A stretch of 64,000 nt of DNA from VRUE01 sp963703175 (lineage in GTDB: Bacteria > Actinomycetota > Thermoleophilia > Solirubrobacterales > 70-9): the NCBI GenBank assembly GCA_963703175.1, contig OY969794.1, positions 1,798,001-1,862,000 of the forward strand, given 5' to 3'. Made by a program: the position numbers and the translations under genes. The notes below the pieces were generated by a model. That model had not been told where the DNA came from and did no database searches. It worked only from the letters and a program-made list of their open reading frames with translations. Shown here one piece after another: positions 15,895-21,967 of this stretch; the stretch's first letter is position 1; each line of letters starts with the position of its first letter.

Positions 15895-16218
15895 GTGAGC
15901 TATCCGCTCGAGAACGCGCTGTTTCAGTGGGAGGAGGGTCTGCGGGTACTGCGCGCGATTGAGGATCCCCGCGAGCGTCGCCATGCCGATCGAATCGTTG
16001 CTGCGATCCAGGATGAGTTGCGGCGTCGGGTCGGGCCGACCTTTGCTGCTGCGGAACTGGCGGAGCTTTACGGGCGTGGCACCGACTGGTGCCTACGGGT
16101 GGCTATCGACGCGGCACCGGGACTCGAAGCCGATTCGCGCTCGCTGGCCGACGCCGCTTTCTGGCTCTACTTGCGCAGCGCGACCGACTTCGCCGGTGGT
16201 CGCCAGTTAGTCGTCTGA
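15895..16218 (+). CDS. Small conserved-looking protein of unknown function
   Basis: 107 residues from the GTG that follows a TACCCT hexamer. The sequence is evenly hydrophilic and helical, with FQWEEGLRVLRAIEDPRERRHADRIVAAIQDELRRRVG and WCLRVAIDAAPGLEADSRSLADAAFWLYLRSATDFAGG regions. I do not recognise the family. It has no signal peptide or membrane segment. Its last twelve bases overlap the 3' end of the convergent gene. A longer in-frame start exists upstream but lies inside the preceding gene and looks non-coding. Confidence 0.6.
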   Translation: MSYPLENALFQWEEGLRVLRAIEDPRERRHADRIVAAIQDELRRRVGPTFAAAELAELYGRGTDWCLRVAIDAAPGLEADSRSLADAAFWLYLRSATDFAGGRQLVV

Positions 16219-16815
16219 GTCGGCGTCGCCGCCCGAGCTCGGACTCGAACCGCTCTCGCCGGCTCGGCGGATGACGATCTGGTCTGCCTCGATGCGGACC
16301 GTGACTTCGCTCTTGCCGGCCCAGTGCTCGGCGTAGACGGGGTTGTCCTTGACCGCCGCGTCGAGCCAGAGGCCGTAGCCGTCGCGCTCGCCGTGGTCGA
16401 AGGTCGCCTCAAGCTCTTTGCGTCGACCGCGACCGCCACGCCTACCGCGACGACGCCTGCGCGGCCGGGGGCGGGAATCGCCCTCCTCGCCATCGCCATC
16501 GTCTTCGGATTTGCGCGCTTTGCGGGCGGGCTTCTCCTCTTCGCCCTCGTCTTCCTCGGGCTCCTCTTCGTCTTCAGCCTCTTCGGCGGCCTCTTCGGCC
16601 GTCGCTGCCTCGACCTCGGCCTCGATCTCGTCGCGGAGGTCGACCTCGCCGCCGCCGGCGTCTCCACTCTCGGCGTTGAGGTCGTGCTGCTTGCGGAACT
16701 CGCGCAGCTCCGAGGCGGAGACTTCGAGCTGATGGGCGATCCAGGCGTCGGTGCGGCCCTGCTGCACCCATGCGCGGATCTGATTGAGCTGTGGCTTCAG
16801 TGAGCGTCTTGCCAT
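16207..16815 (-). CDS. HTH-containing, acidic/RG-rich putative nucleic acid-binding protein
   Basis: 202 residues in four blocks. Residues 1-45 (LNQIRAWVQQGRTDAWIAHQLEVSASELREF) look like a small helix-turn-helix. Residues 55-110 are very acidic (runs of Glu/Asp with Ala). Residues 115-135 are an Arg/Gly tract (RPRPRRRRRGRRGGRGRR). Residues 136-190 form a compact domain (LEATFDHGERDGYGLWLDAAV, EVTVRIEADQIVIRRA). The mix suggests RNA or DNA binding. I know of similar actinobacterial proteins only as hypothetical. The upstream gap holds PAL-E. Confidence 0.65.
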   Translation of the reverse strand: MARRSLKPQLNQIRAWVQQGRTDAWIAHQLEVSASELREFRKQHDLNAESGDAGGGEVDLRDEIEAEVEAATAEEAAEEAEDEEEPEEDEGEEEKPARKARKSEDDGDGEEGDSRPRPRRRRRGRRGGRGRRKELEATFDHGERDGYGLWLDAAVKDNPVYAEHWAGKSEVTVRIEADQIVIRRAGESGSSPSSGGDADSDD

Positions 16816-16839
16816 CGGCGCGCGAGTCTATTCAACCTA

Positions 16840-17002
16840 GAGGCCTGGTGTCGGCTATCCACGCACCTGGATGACGCCGCATACCGGCGCTGGGTGCCAC
16901 CCGTGGGCTTACGGGTAGTAACCACTACCCGCTTCACCCACGTGCGGCGCCCAGCTTGGTCTGCGTCGCCCCCGCGCACGCGTATAGCCGACACCAGGCC
17001 TC
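16840..17002 (-). repeat. PAL-E: long multi-branched palindromic element
   Basis: A perfect 19-bp stem (16840-16858 with 16984-17002) encloses about 125 bases that fold further: GACGC/GCGTC, GGCGCTGGGTGCC with GGCGCCCAGC, CCGTGGG with CCCACG, and a central ACGGGTAGT-AACC-ACTACCCGC hairpin. It lies between two same-strand genes, downstream of the small membrane protein and upstream of the RG-rich protein. No open reading frame runs through it. One copy only was found in the window. Confidence 0.7.
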
Positions 17003-17037
17003 CACGGGGGTTCGCGGAGTCACGGCTGGAGTCGGCC

Positions 17038-17277
17038 TTAGGCCATCAGGAAGGAGAGCGCCTCGAACATCGAGACGACCACGACGATGACCGTTGCGGT
17101 CAGGCAGACAGCCAGCACGCTGAAGCGCACTTTGCCGTGCTGCTCCTTGCGAGTAATACGCCGCTCGCGCGAACGGTTCGCGGCACGGCGACGCAGCTGC
17201 TCGCGGCGGCGACGCTCCAAGGTCGTCTCCTGCTCGAAGGCAACCTCGAATTGATTGATGCTCTGACGCATTCTCAT
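17038..17277 (-). CDS. Small basic single-pass membrane protein
   Basis: 79 residues from ATG (MRMRQSINQFEVAFEQE). The first 50 residues are strongly basic and helical (ERRRREQLRRRAANRSRERRITRKEQHG). One C-terminal membrane helix follows (FSVLAVCLTATVIVVVVSMFEALSFLM), so it should be tail-anchored with a cytosolic basic domain. No family recognised. Upstream in-frame codons could extend it by 16 residues, but that stretch has an unlikely composition. Confidence 0.6.
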   Translation of the reverse strand: MRMRQSINQFEVAFEQETTLERRRREQLRRRAANRSRERRITRKEQHGKVRFSVLAVCLTATVIVVVVSMFEALSFLMA

Positions 17278-17361
17278 AGAGGACGGTCCAGGGACCGCGG
17301 GCCGGACCGTAGCAAAGGCGCACACGTGATTGCAGAACTCACATTGTGACGATAGTTACGA

Positions 17362-17856
17362 TCAGCAGGCGCCCCAGAGGCCGCGCCCGGCTCGCGCAGC
17401 GGCCAGCTCCAGGCGTCGGATACGAGGCGCGAAGCGGTCATTCGGCGGGATGGTCAGCGAGCGAGCGAGGCCGCGCCGGACAAGGATCGGGTTGAAGAAG
17501 CGACCGTCCAAATACACGTAAGCCAGCAACCGTCCGTAGATATCCCGTCGCTCGACCCCGAAGACCAATCGCACCCGTTGCCCGGTCAAGTTCCGTTTGG
17601 TGAAGTGCGACGCCCGCTCGCCGAAGCACTGCACCGGCGTGCCCGGCTTGACCGTCTCGGGTGTGTCGACCCCGATCAGACGCACGTCTTCTCTCCGCCC
17701 ATCAAGCCGCACCTCAACCGTGTCCCCGTCCACCACCCGCGTCACCACGGCCACAGCCGACGCTGATCCCGCCTCAAGCTCCCCCTCCCAGGGCCGCAAC
17801 ACGATCAAAGCAACTGCCAGAAAGAGAACGACGCTGCCAATCCAATGCCGATACAC
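17362..17856 (-). CDS. Exported thermonuclease-like (SNase) protein
   Basis: 164 residues. A signal or anchor helix (WIGSVVLFLAVALIVL) is followed by a staphylococcal-nuclease OB-fold. Seen: VTRVVDGDTVEV (metal-binding Asp), EDVRLIGVDTPE (catalytic Arg and metal Asp), QCFGERASHFTKRNLTG (catalytic Glu region), and DIYGRLLAYVYLDG (second Arg). The four catalytic positions are present. It probably degrades DNA or RNA outside the membrane. The upstream side is PAL-C copy 2 rather than a recognisable promoter. Confidence 0.87.
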   Translation of the reverse strand: MYRHWIGSVVLFLAVALIVLRPWEGELEAGSASAVAVVTRVVDGDTVEVRLDGRREDVRLIGVDTPETVKPGTPVQCFGERASHFTKRNLTGQRVRLVFGVERRDIYGRLLAYVYLDGRFFNPILVRRGLARSLTIPPNDRFAPRIRRLELAAARAGRGLWGAC

Positions 17857-17905
17857 GACATGTAAAGGCTGCAGCAGCGAATTCTCGCCCCCTCTTTTTC
17901 ACACC

Positions 17906-18025
17906 AGACGCGCTAGAAGCAAGCAGGTCGGGGGACGCAGGGAGCGAGGGGAGGGGAGCGCACTCTTGTGCGTGACCCGATCCGAGCGACCGAGGACCCC
18001 GAGATGCGCCGCTTATAGCGCGTCT
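17906..18025 (+). repeat. PAL-C copy 2: palindromic element overlapping the aldolase stop codon
   Basis: Outer arms AGACGCGCTA and TAGCGCGTCT pair perfectly, extended inward by AAGC/GCTT. The core repeats the blocks of copy 1: GGACGCAGGGAG, AGGGGAGCGCAC, GTGCGTGACCCG and GACCGAGGAC. The outer arms have nothing in common with those of copy 1. The right arm contains part of the aldolase TAG (complement at 18024-18026), so the element may terminate that gene and also forms the region upstream of the nuclease. Confidence 0.8.
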
Positions 18026-18944
18026 ACGGAATGCGCCGAACGTTGGAGAGCAACGTCTCCTTGATCTGAGCGATGATCTCCAGCGCCTCGTTCCAATCGC
18101 GCTGCCACACGTTGCGGCCAAAGATGACGCCGCTGCCACCCGCCTGCATGATCTCGCGGCAGTGGCCTAGAACGGTGTCGTCGTCGACCTTGGAGCCACC
18201 GGAGAGGACGACCAGGGCGCGCCCGGCCGACTCGACGCAATGCTGGATCGCTCCGGCCTGGTCGATCTCCATCTCGTTGTACGGGGCGGGGGCGTCCTTG
18301 TCCTTGTCCGGGTCGATCTTCGGCATGTTGAGCTTGACCACGTCGGCGCCCATCTCCATCGCCAGCCGCGCCGCGTAGTCGATCGCGTAGAAGGAGTTGG
18401 GGCCGCCCTTGCCTTCGACCGCTTCGCCGCGTGGGTAGGACCAGACGATCAGCGGCATCCCGTAGCGGTCGCAGTCTTCGCGCACCTGTCGCATCTGGGC
18501 CAGGTCCTGGTCTTGGCGCGGCGAGCCGACGTAGAGCGTGTAGCCGACTGCGTCGGCGCCGAGCCGCACCGCGTCCTCGACGCTGGCGTTGCAGGTCGAG
18601 AACGCCTGGGCGGAGGAGGGGATGTCGGTCTTGCCGTTGACCTTGAGGATCAGTGGCACCTGGCCGGCGTAGTCGGGGTAGTACTTGCTCGCCATGCCGA
18701 TCTGGCAGGCGAGGGCCGAGTAGCCGGCCTCGGCGGCAAGTCGGAACTGGTAGTCGGGGTCCTTGGAGGCGGGGTTGGGGAAGAAGTCGCGGGGGCCGTG
18801 CTCGATCCCTTGGTCGATCGGCAGCAGCATCAGGGTGCCGTTGCCCGGTCCAAACTCGAACAGCAGGCGACGCAGCCGGGTCCGTTTGCCGGGTGCTAGC
18901 TCGGCCAGAAGGGATTTCTGCTCGGTCAGGCTCTTCAACTCCAC
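18024..18944 (-). CDS. Class I fructose-bisphosphate aldolase, archaeal (DhnA/FbaB) type
   Basis: 306 residues from GTG at 18944, chosen because a strong AAGGAGG sits eight bases upstream. Seen: LLPIDQGIEHGPRDFF near the N-terminus, the phosphate and barrel strands, GMPLIVWSYPRGEAVEG, and GADVVKLNMPKIDPD, which holds the Schiff-base Lys. The C-terminal RALVVLSGGSKVDDDTVLGHCREIMQAGGSGVIFGRNVWQR-type region binds phosphate. It cleaves fructose 1,6-bisphosphate in glycolysis or runs the reverse in gluconeogenesis. This is the only gene of its pathway besides enolase here. Confidence 0.9.
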   Translation of the reverse strand: MELKSLTEQKSLLAELAPGKRTRLRRLLFEFGPGNGTLMLLPIDQGIEHGPRDFFPNPASKDPDYQFRLAAEAGYSALACQIGMASKYYPDYAGQVPLILKVNGKTDIPSSAQAFSTCNASVEDAVRLGADAVGYTLYVGSPRQDQDLAQMRQVREDCDRYGMPLIVWSYPRGEAVEGKGGPNSFYAIDYAARLAMEMGADVVKLNMPKIDPDKDKDAPAPYNEMEIDQAGAIQHCVESAGRALVVLSGGSKVDDDTVLGHCREIMQAGGSGVIFGRNVWQRDWNEALEIIAQIKETLLSNVRRIP

Positions 18945-19022
18945 GCTCGATTCCTCCTTGAAGATGGTGTTTCCGCAGTATGTCACCGGCGCCGCGCTGT
19001 GGAGCGGCCGGGACAGGGGGGT

Positions 19023-19028
19023 TATCCT
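19023..19028 (+). promoter_or_regulatory. Putative -10 hexamer (leaderless)
   Basis: TATCCT nine bases before the ATG of the zinc-ribbon/rhomboid-like gene, with no ribosome-binding site. Confidence 0.4.
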
Positions 19029-19037
19029 CGATTAACT

Positions 19038-19811
19038 ATGAGCGAGACTGAGCTCAGCGTCATCTGCAAGAACTGCGGCTCCGAGGTCAGTCCTTACGTA
19101 ACCGAGTGCCCGTACTGCGGGGCGCGGCTGCGCAAGCGGGCACCAAAGCTGGAGCGCCGTGGCGACGGGCTCGAGGCAAAGCCCCGACGCGGTCCCGCCA
19201 GCCGGCTCTTTCGCATCAAACTGCGCTCTCGCGGTGGGGCTGGAGACCATCCTCCGTACGCGACGCTGGCCGCGATCCTCGGCTCGGCCCTCCTGCTCCT
19301 GGTCGAGCAGGCGAGCGGCGCTTCACTGGTCACCGTCGGAGGCCTCGTGGTTCCGGTCCACGGCCAGTGGTGGCGTGTTCTCACCGCCCCCTTTGCCTAT
19401 GTCGACGTCGGCTACCTCTTCGTCGTCGCAATCGGCTTGGCGATCTTCGGGGTCGGCGTCGAGCGCCGGCTCGGCAGCGGCGCGACTGCGGTGTTGCTGC
19501 TTGCTTGCGGTTCGCTGGGGATGCTCGCCGCGAGCGGAATCGCCAGCGCCCAAGGCGAAATCGTCGTTATCGCCGGTGGCAACGGCATGGCACTGGGCGC
19601 GGTTGCCGCCTGGTTCGCGATCCGCCGCGCCGAGGCGCACCACGCCGTCGATCAAGACTACGACTGGATCGGGGTCGCGGTCGCCGCCGCGGTGCTGCTC
19701 GCCCTGCCGATCTTCGAGTCGAGCGCCGACGTCTTCGCCGGCCTCATCGGTGCCGCGGTTGGCGGTCTTGCCGGTCTTGCCGCCTCGGCTCTGCGCCACG
19801 ACGTGCCTTGA
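19038..19811 (+). CDS. Zinc-ribbon protein with rhomboid-like membrane domain, catalytic residues missing
   Basis: 257 residues. The N-terminus is a zinc ribbon with two C-x2-C pairs (CKNCGS and CPYCGA, about residues 10-30). A basic linker leads to a rhomboid-like domain of about six helices (about 75-255), with GQWWRVLTAPFAYVDVGYL as the loop that carries H/N residues in true rhomboids, and ERRLGSG. The active Ser motif G-x-S-G reads GGNGMALG, so Ser is replaced by Asn, and the last helix has no His. It is therefore probably an inactive iRhom-like protein. The stop lies in the arm of PAL-B copy 1. Confidence 0.72.
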   Translation: MSETELSVICKNCGSEVSPYVTECPYCGARLRKRAPKLERRGDGLEAKPRRGPASRLFRIKLRSRGGAGDHPPYATLAAILGSALLLLVEQASGASLVTVGGLVVPVHGQWWRVLTAPFAYVDVGYLFVVAIGLAIFGVGVERRLGSGATAVLLLACGSLGMLAASGIASAQGEIVVIAGGNGMALGAVAAWFAIRRAEAHHAVDQDYDWIGVAVAAAVLLALPIFESSADVFAGLIGAAVGGLAGLAASALRHDVP

Positions 19812-19849
19812 GTTAAGTGCCCATAGGGACCTCTAACTTGAGGCACGTC
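19800..19849. repeat. PAL-B copy 1: palindromic element after the rhomboid-like gene
   Basis: A 16-bp stem (19800-19815 with 19834-19849; two G-U pairs) contains the TGA stop of the upstream gene. It starts GACGTGCC and ends GGCACGTC. The loop side reads TTAAGTGCCCATAGGGACC. PAL-B copy 2 at 60966-61019 shares the outer GACGTGCC, has five different but still paired bases, then a matching CCCATA loop. Confidence 0.75.
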
Positions 19850-19855
19850 TAGGCT
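19850..19855 (+). promoter_or_regulatory. Putative -10 hexamer (leaderless)
   Basis: TAGGCT nine bases before the ATG at 19865, immediately after the PAL-B stem, suggesting the stem ends one transcript just where the next begins. Confidence 0.4.
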
Positions 19856-19864
19856 GGACCTCGC

Positions 19865-20203
19865 ATGGTGCCCGAGGACGAGCAACGACTGGAAGCCGCG
19901 ATCGAGCGGTTGGCGGAGGCCGACCGTTTCGCCGAGGCGGAGACGATTGTCGCCCGCGCGGCGCCGCAGCTACATCGTGTACTTGCAACCGCTCTCGCCG
20001 AAGGCGGTTGGTTCGGCGAGTCGCATGAGTCCGAGTCGCTAAAGGCGGCGACCGTCCCCGACCCCGAGGAGCGGATCGCCGCGGTGCGGACCTTGCTGGC
20101 CGAGGAGGCGCGGATGGGGATGATGGTCGGAGTTGCCGTCGGTTGGGCACTGAAAGAGGAGATGAGCGAGGGCGAGTCCCCTGATCGAAAAGGAGAGAAC
20201 TGA
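19865..20203 (+). CDS. Small helical protein of unknown function
   Basis: 112 residues, largely alpha-helical and acidic: DEQRLEAAIERLAEADRFAEAETIV, then APQLHRVLATALAEGGWF, then EERIAAVRTLLAEEARMGM and a hydrophobic MVGVAVGWAL segment too short to be a sure membrane helix. I do not recognise it. It is three bases upstream of the UPF0173 hydrolase, whose AAAGGAGA ribosome-binding site lies in its last codons, so the two are one operon and may work together. Confidence 0.6.
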   Translation: MVPEDEQRLEAAIERLAEADRFAEAETIVARAAPQLHRVLATALAEGGWFGESHESESLKAATVPDPEERIAAVRTLLAEEARMGMMVGVAVGWALKEEMSEGESPDRKGEN

Positions 20204-20205
20204 AG

Positions 20206-20919
20206 ATGGAGATCAAATTCCACGGCCACTCGTGCTTCGAGCTGATCGAGGGGGAGACGACCGTCCTGGTCGATCCGTTCCTTAAACCCAACAACCCCTC
20301 CGCGGTGGCTACCGCAGACGAGGTCGAGCCGACCCAGGTGGTCATCTCCCACGGCCATGTCGATCACATGGCCGATGCGGTCGGCGTCGCAACCCGTACC
20401 GGTGCCGAGTGCGTGGCGATCGTCGAGATTGCCAACTGGCTTGAAGAGCAGGGGGTCGAGAATGTCTACGACCCCAACCTCGGCGGCACGGTCGAGTTCG
20501 ACTGGGGCTGGGTCAAGCTGGTCCCGGCCTGGCACACCAGCACGATTGCCGGTTCCGGCGAGGCACCCTTTAGTCCGACGCCGGGCACGGTCACCGGGAC
20601 GCCCGCCGGCCTTTTGATCAATATCGGCGGCAGGACCGTCTACCACGCTGGCGACACCTGCCTCTTCAGCGACATGAAGCTGATCGCCGAACGCAACCCG
20701 GTCGACATCGCACTGCTGCCGATTGGTGGCCACTACACGATGGATCGTCATGACGCGGTGGTCGCGGTTGAGTTCGTCGGCGCCGGCACGGTGATCCCGA
20801 TGCACTACGACACCTTCCCGCCGATCGCGACCGACAGCGACGCCTTCAAGTCCGAGGTCGAGTCGAAAACCTCCTCGCGGGTCATCCTGCTGAAGCCGGG
20901 GGAGACGCACACGGCTTGA
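20206..20919 (+). CDS. UPF0173 metal-dependent hydrolase (metallo-beta-lactamase fold)
   Basis: 237 residues. It begins KFHGHSCFEL, the usual UPF0173 opening, then VLVDPFL, VVISHGHVDHMAD (the H-x-H-x-D-H metal motif), VPAWHTS, YHAGDTCLFSDM and IGGHYTMD, ending IPMHYDTFPPI. All metal ligands are present. Cytosolic; the natural substrate of the family is not settled. The start is supported by AAAGGAGA about ten bases upstream inside the preceding gene. Confidence 0.9.
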   Translation: MEIKFHGHSCFELIEGETTVLVDPFLKPNNPSAVATADEVEPTQVVISHGHVDHMADAVGVATRTGAECVAIVEIANWLEEQGVENVYDPNLGGTVEFDWGWVKLVPAWHTSTIAGSGEAPFSPTPGTVTGTPAGLLINIGGRTVYHAGDTCLFSDMKLIAERNPVDIALLPIGGHYTMDRHDAVVAVEFVGAGTVIPMHYDTFPPIATDSDAFKSEVESKTSSRVILLKPGETHTA

Positions 20920-20927
20920 TCCCGGAC

Positions 20928-20970
20928 GCGGTCGTTGCTTGTTGTTGTATGGGGTACAAGTAGCGACCGC
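20928..20970. repeat. PAL-B-like hairpin (divergent copy 3)
   Basis: GCGGTCGTTGCTTGT at 20928-20942 pairs over all 15 positions, with two G-U, with 20956-20970. On the complementary strand the loop reads GTACCCCATAC, close to the GTACCCATAC loop of PAL-B copy 2. It starts nine bases after the UPF0173 stop and probably terminates that operon. Membership of PAL-B is tentative. Confidence 0.5.
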
Positions 20971-20974
20971 AAGT

Positions 20975-20992
20975 ACTGGCTGACTGGCCAGT
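20975..20992. promoter_or_regulatory. Operator-like palindrome (shared motif, copy 1)
   Basis: ACTGGCTGACTGGCCAGT, an inverted repeat of ACTGGC around TGACTG. It sits just upstream of a TACGCT -10 candidate (20995-21000) and 66 bases ahead of the R2-like gene, a repressor-like position. Near-identical copies are at 25381 and 53958. The half-site style resembles TetR-family operators; that is inference. Confidence 0.55.
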
Positions 20993-21040
20993 TCTACGCT
21001 AGTCTCGATCGGACCGCCGCATCCGAGCCGAGGAGAGACG

Positions 21041-21964
21041 ATGGAGGCCAAAGAGGCAACCGGAACCCAGTCGCGGACCGAGCGCGCCGACTTCCAGGCG
21101 ACTGCCGACCCGGCCCTAAACGAGGCCGCCGACCGCACCGCTGACATCAAGCTGCTCGATTACGAGGAGCTCTATGGGCTCTGGGAGCGCCAGCAGTGGC
21201 AGACCCAAGAGCTCGACTTCAGCCAGGATCGCGAAGACTGGGCGGGGTTCCCGGAGGAAGAGCGCTTCCAGCGGATGTACGGGCTCTCCTCGTTCTTTAT
21301 CGGCGAGCAGAAAGTCGCCGAGGAGTTGGGGCCGATCATGCGCACCGCACCTACCGAGGACCAGAAAATCTTCCTCTGCACGCAGATCGCCGACGAGGCC
21401 CGCCACGTGCGCTTCTTCGAGCGCTTCTACCGCGAGGTCGGCGTGCTCGAGGCCGACGGGCTTACGCAGATGCTCGAGCAGACCTCCGAGCACCTCAACG
21501 ACAACTTCGGCCGCCTCTTCGATGAGATGCTGAAGAAGCGCACCGACCGCCTTTCTGCCGAGCCGGAGGACACCGAGGCCCTGGTCGAGGCGGTGACCCT
21601 CTACCACATGGTGATCGAGGGGATGCTGGCGCTCACCGGCCAGCACTTCATCATGGACTTCAACGAACGCGAAGGAACGCTGCCGGGCTTTGTCGAGGGC
21701 TTCCAGAACGTCGCCCGCGACGAGCACCGCCATGTCGCCTTCGGCTCGGTGTTCCTGCGCGAGATGGCCCATGAGGACGACCGCTACAAGCAGGCGATTC
21801 AGCGCACGCTAGAGGAGTCTTTGCCGGCCGCCGAGGGAGTTCTTTCGCCGCCCTGGGCGCCCGAAGACGAGGACTACGAACTGTTCGGCTTCTCGATCGC
21901 CGAGACCCGCGCCTTCGCGGCGAAATGCCTAATGCGCCGGCTGAAAGTGATCGGCTTGGGCTAG
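21041..21964 (+). CDS. R2-like diiron/Mn-Fe oxidase (ribonucleotide reductase small subunit-like)
   Basis: 307 residues with the ferritin-like R2 fold. Metal ligands are visible as a Glu in the first helix (GEQKVAEEL), TQIADEARHVRFFERFY (E-x2-H), HMVIEGMLALTGQ (second Glu), and VARDEHRHVAFG (E-x2-H). The order matches R2lox-type proteins as well as class I R2. There is no large-subunit gene nearby, which favours the R2-like ligand-binding oxidase reading. GAGGAGA precedes the ATG by a few bases. The operator palindrome at 20975 lies over its promoter region and is shared with a flavin monooxygenase gene. Confidence 0.82.
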   Translation: MEAKEATGTQSRTERADFQATADPALNEAADRTADIKLLDYEELYGLWERQQWQTQELDFSQDREDWAGFPEEERFQRMYGLSSFFIGEQKVAEELGPIMRTAPTEDQKIFLCTQIADEARHVRFFERFYREVGVLEADGLTQMLEQTSEHLNDNFGRLFDEMLKKRTDRLSAEPEDTEALVEAVTLYHMVIEGMLALTGQHFIMDFNEREGTLPGFVEGFQNVARDEHRHVAFGSVFLREMAHEDDRYKQAIQRTLEESLPAAEGVLSPPWAPEDEDYELFGFSIAETRAFAAKCLMRRLKVIGLG

Positions 21965-21967
21965 GAA

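Noticed and set aside
21041..21964. Ribonucleotide reductase beta subunit
   Set aside because: Possible, but no alpha-subunit or NrdR-like neighbour is present and the R2-like oxidase reading fits as well; kept as R2-like.
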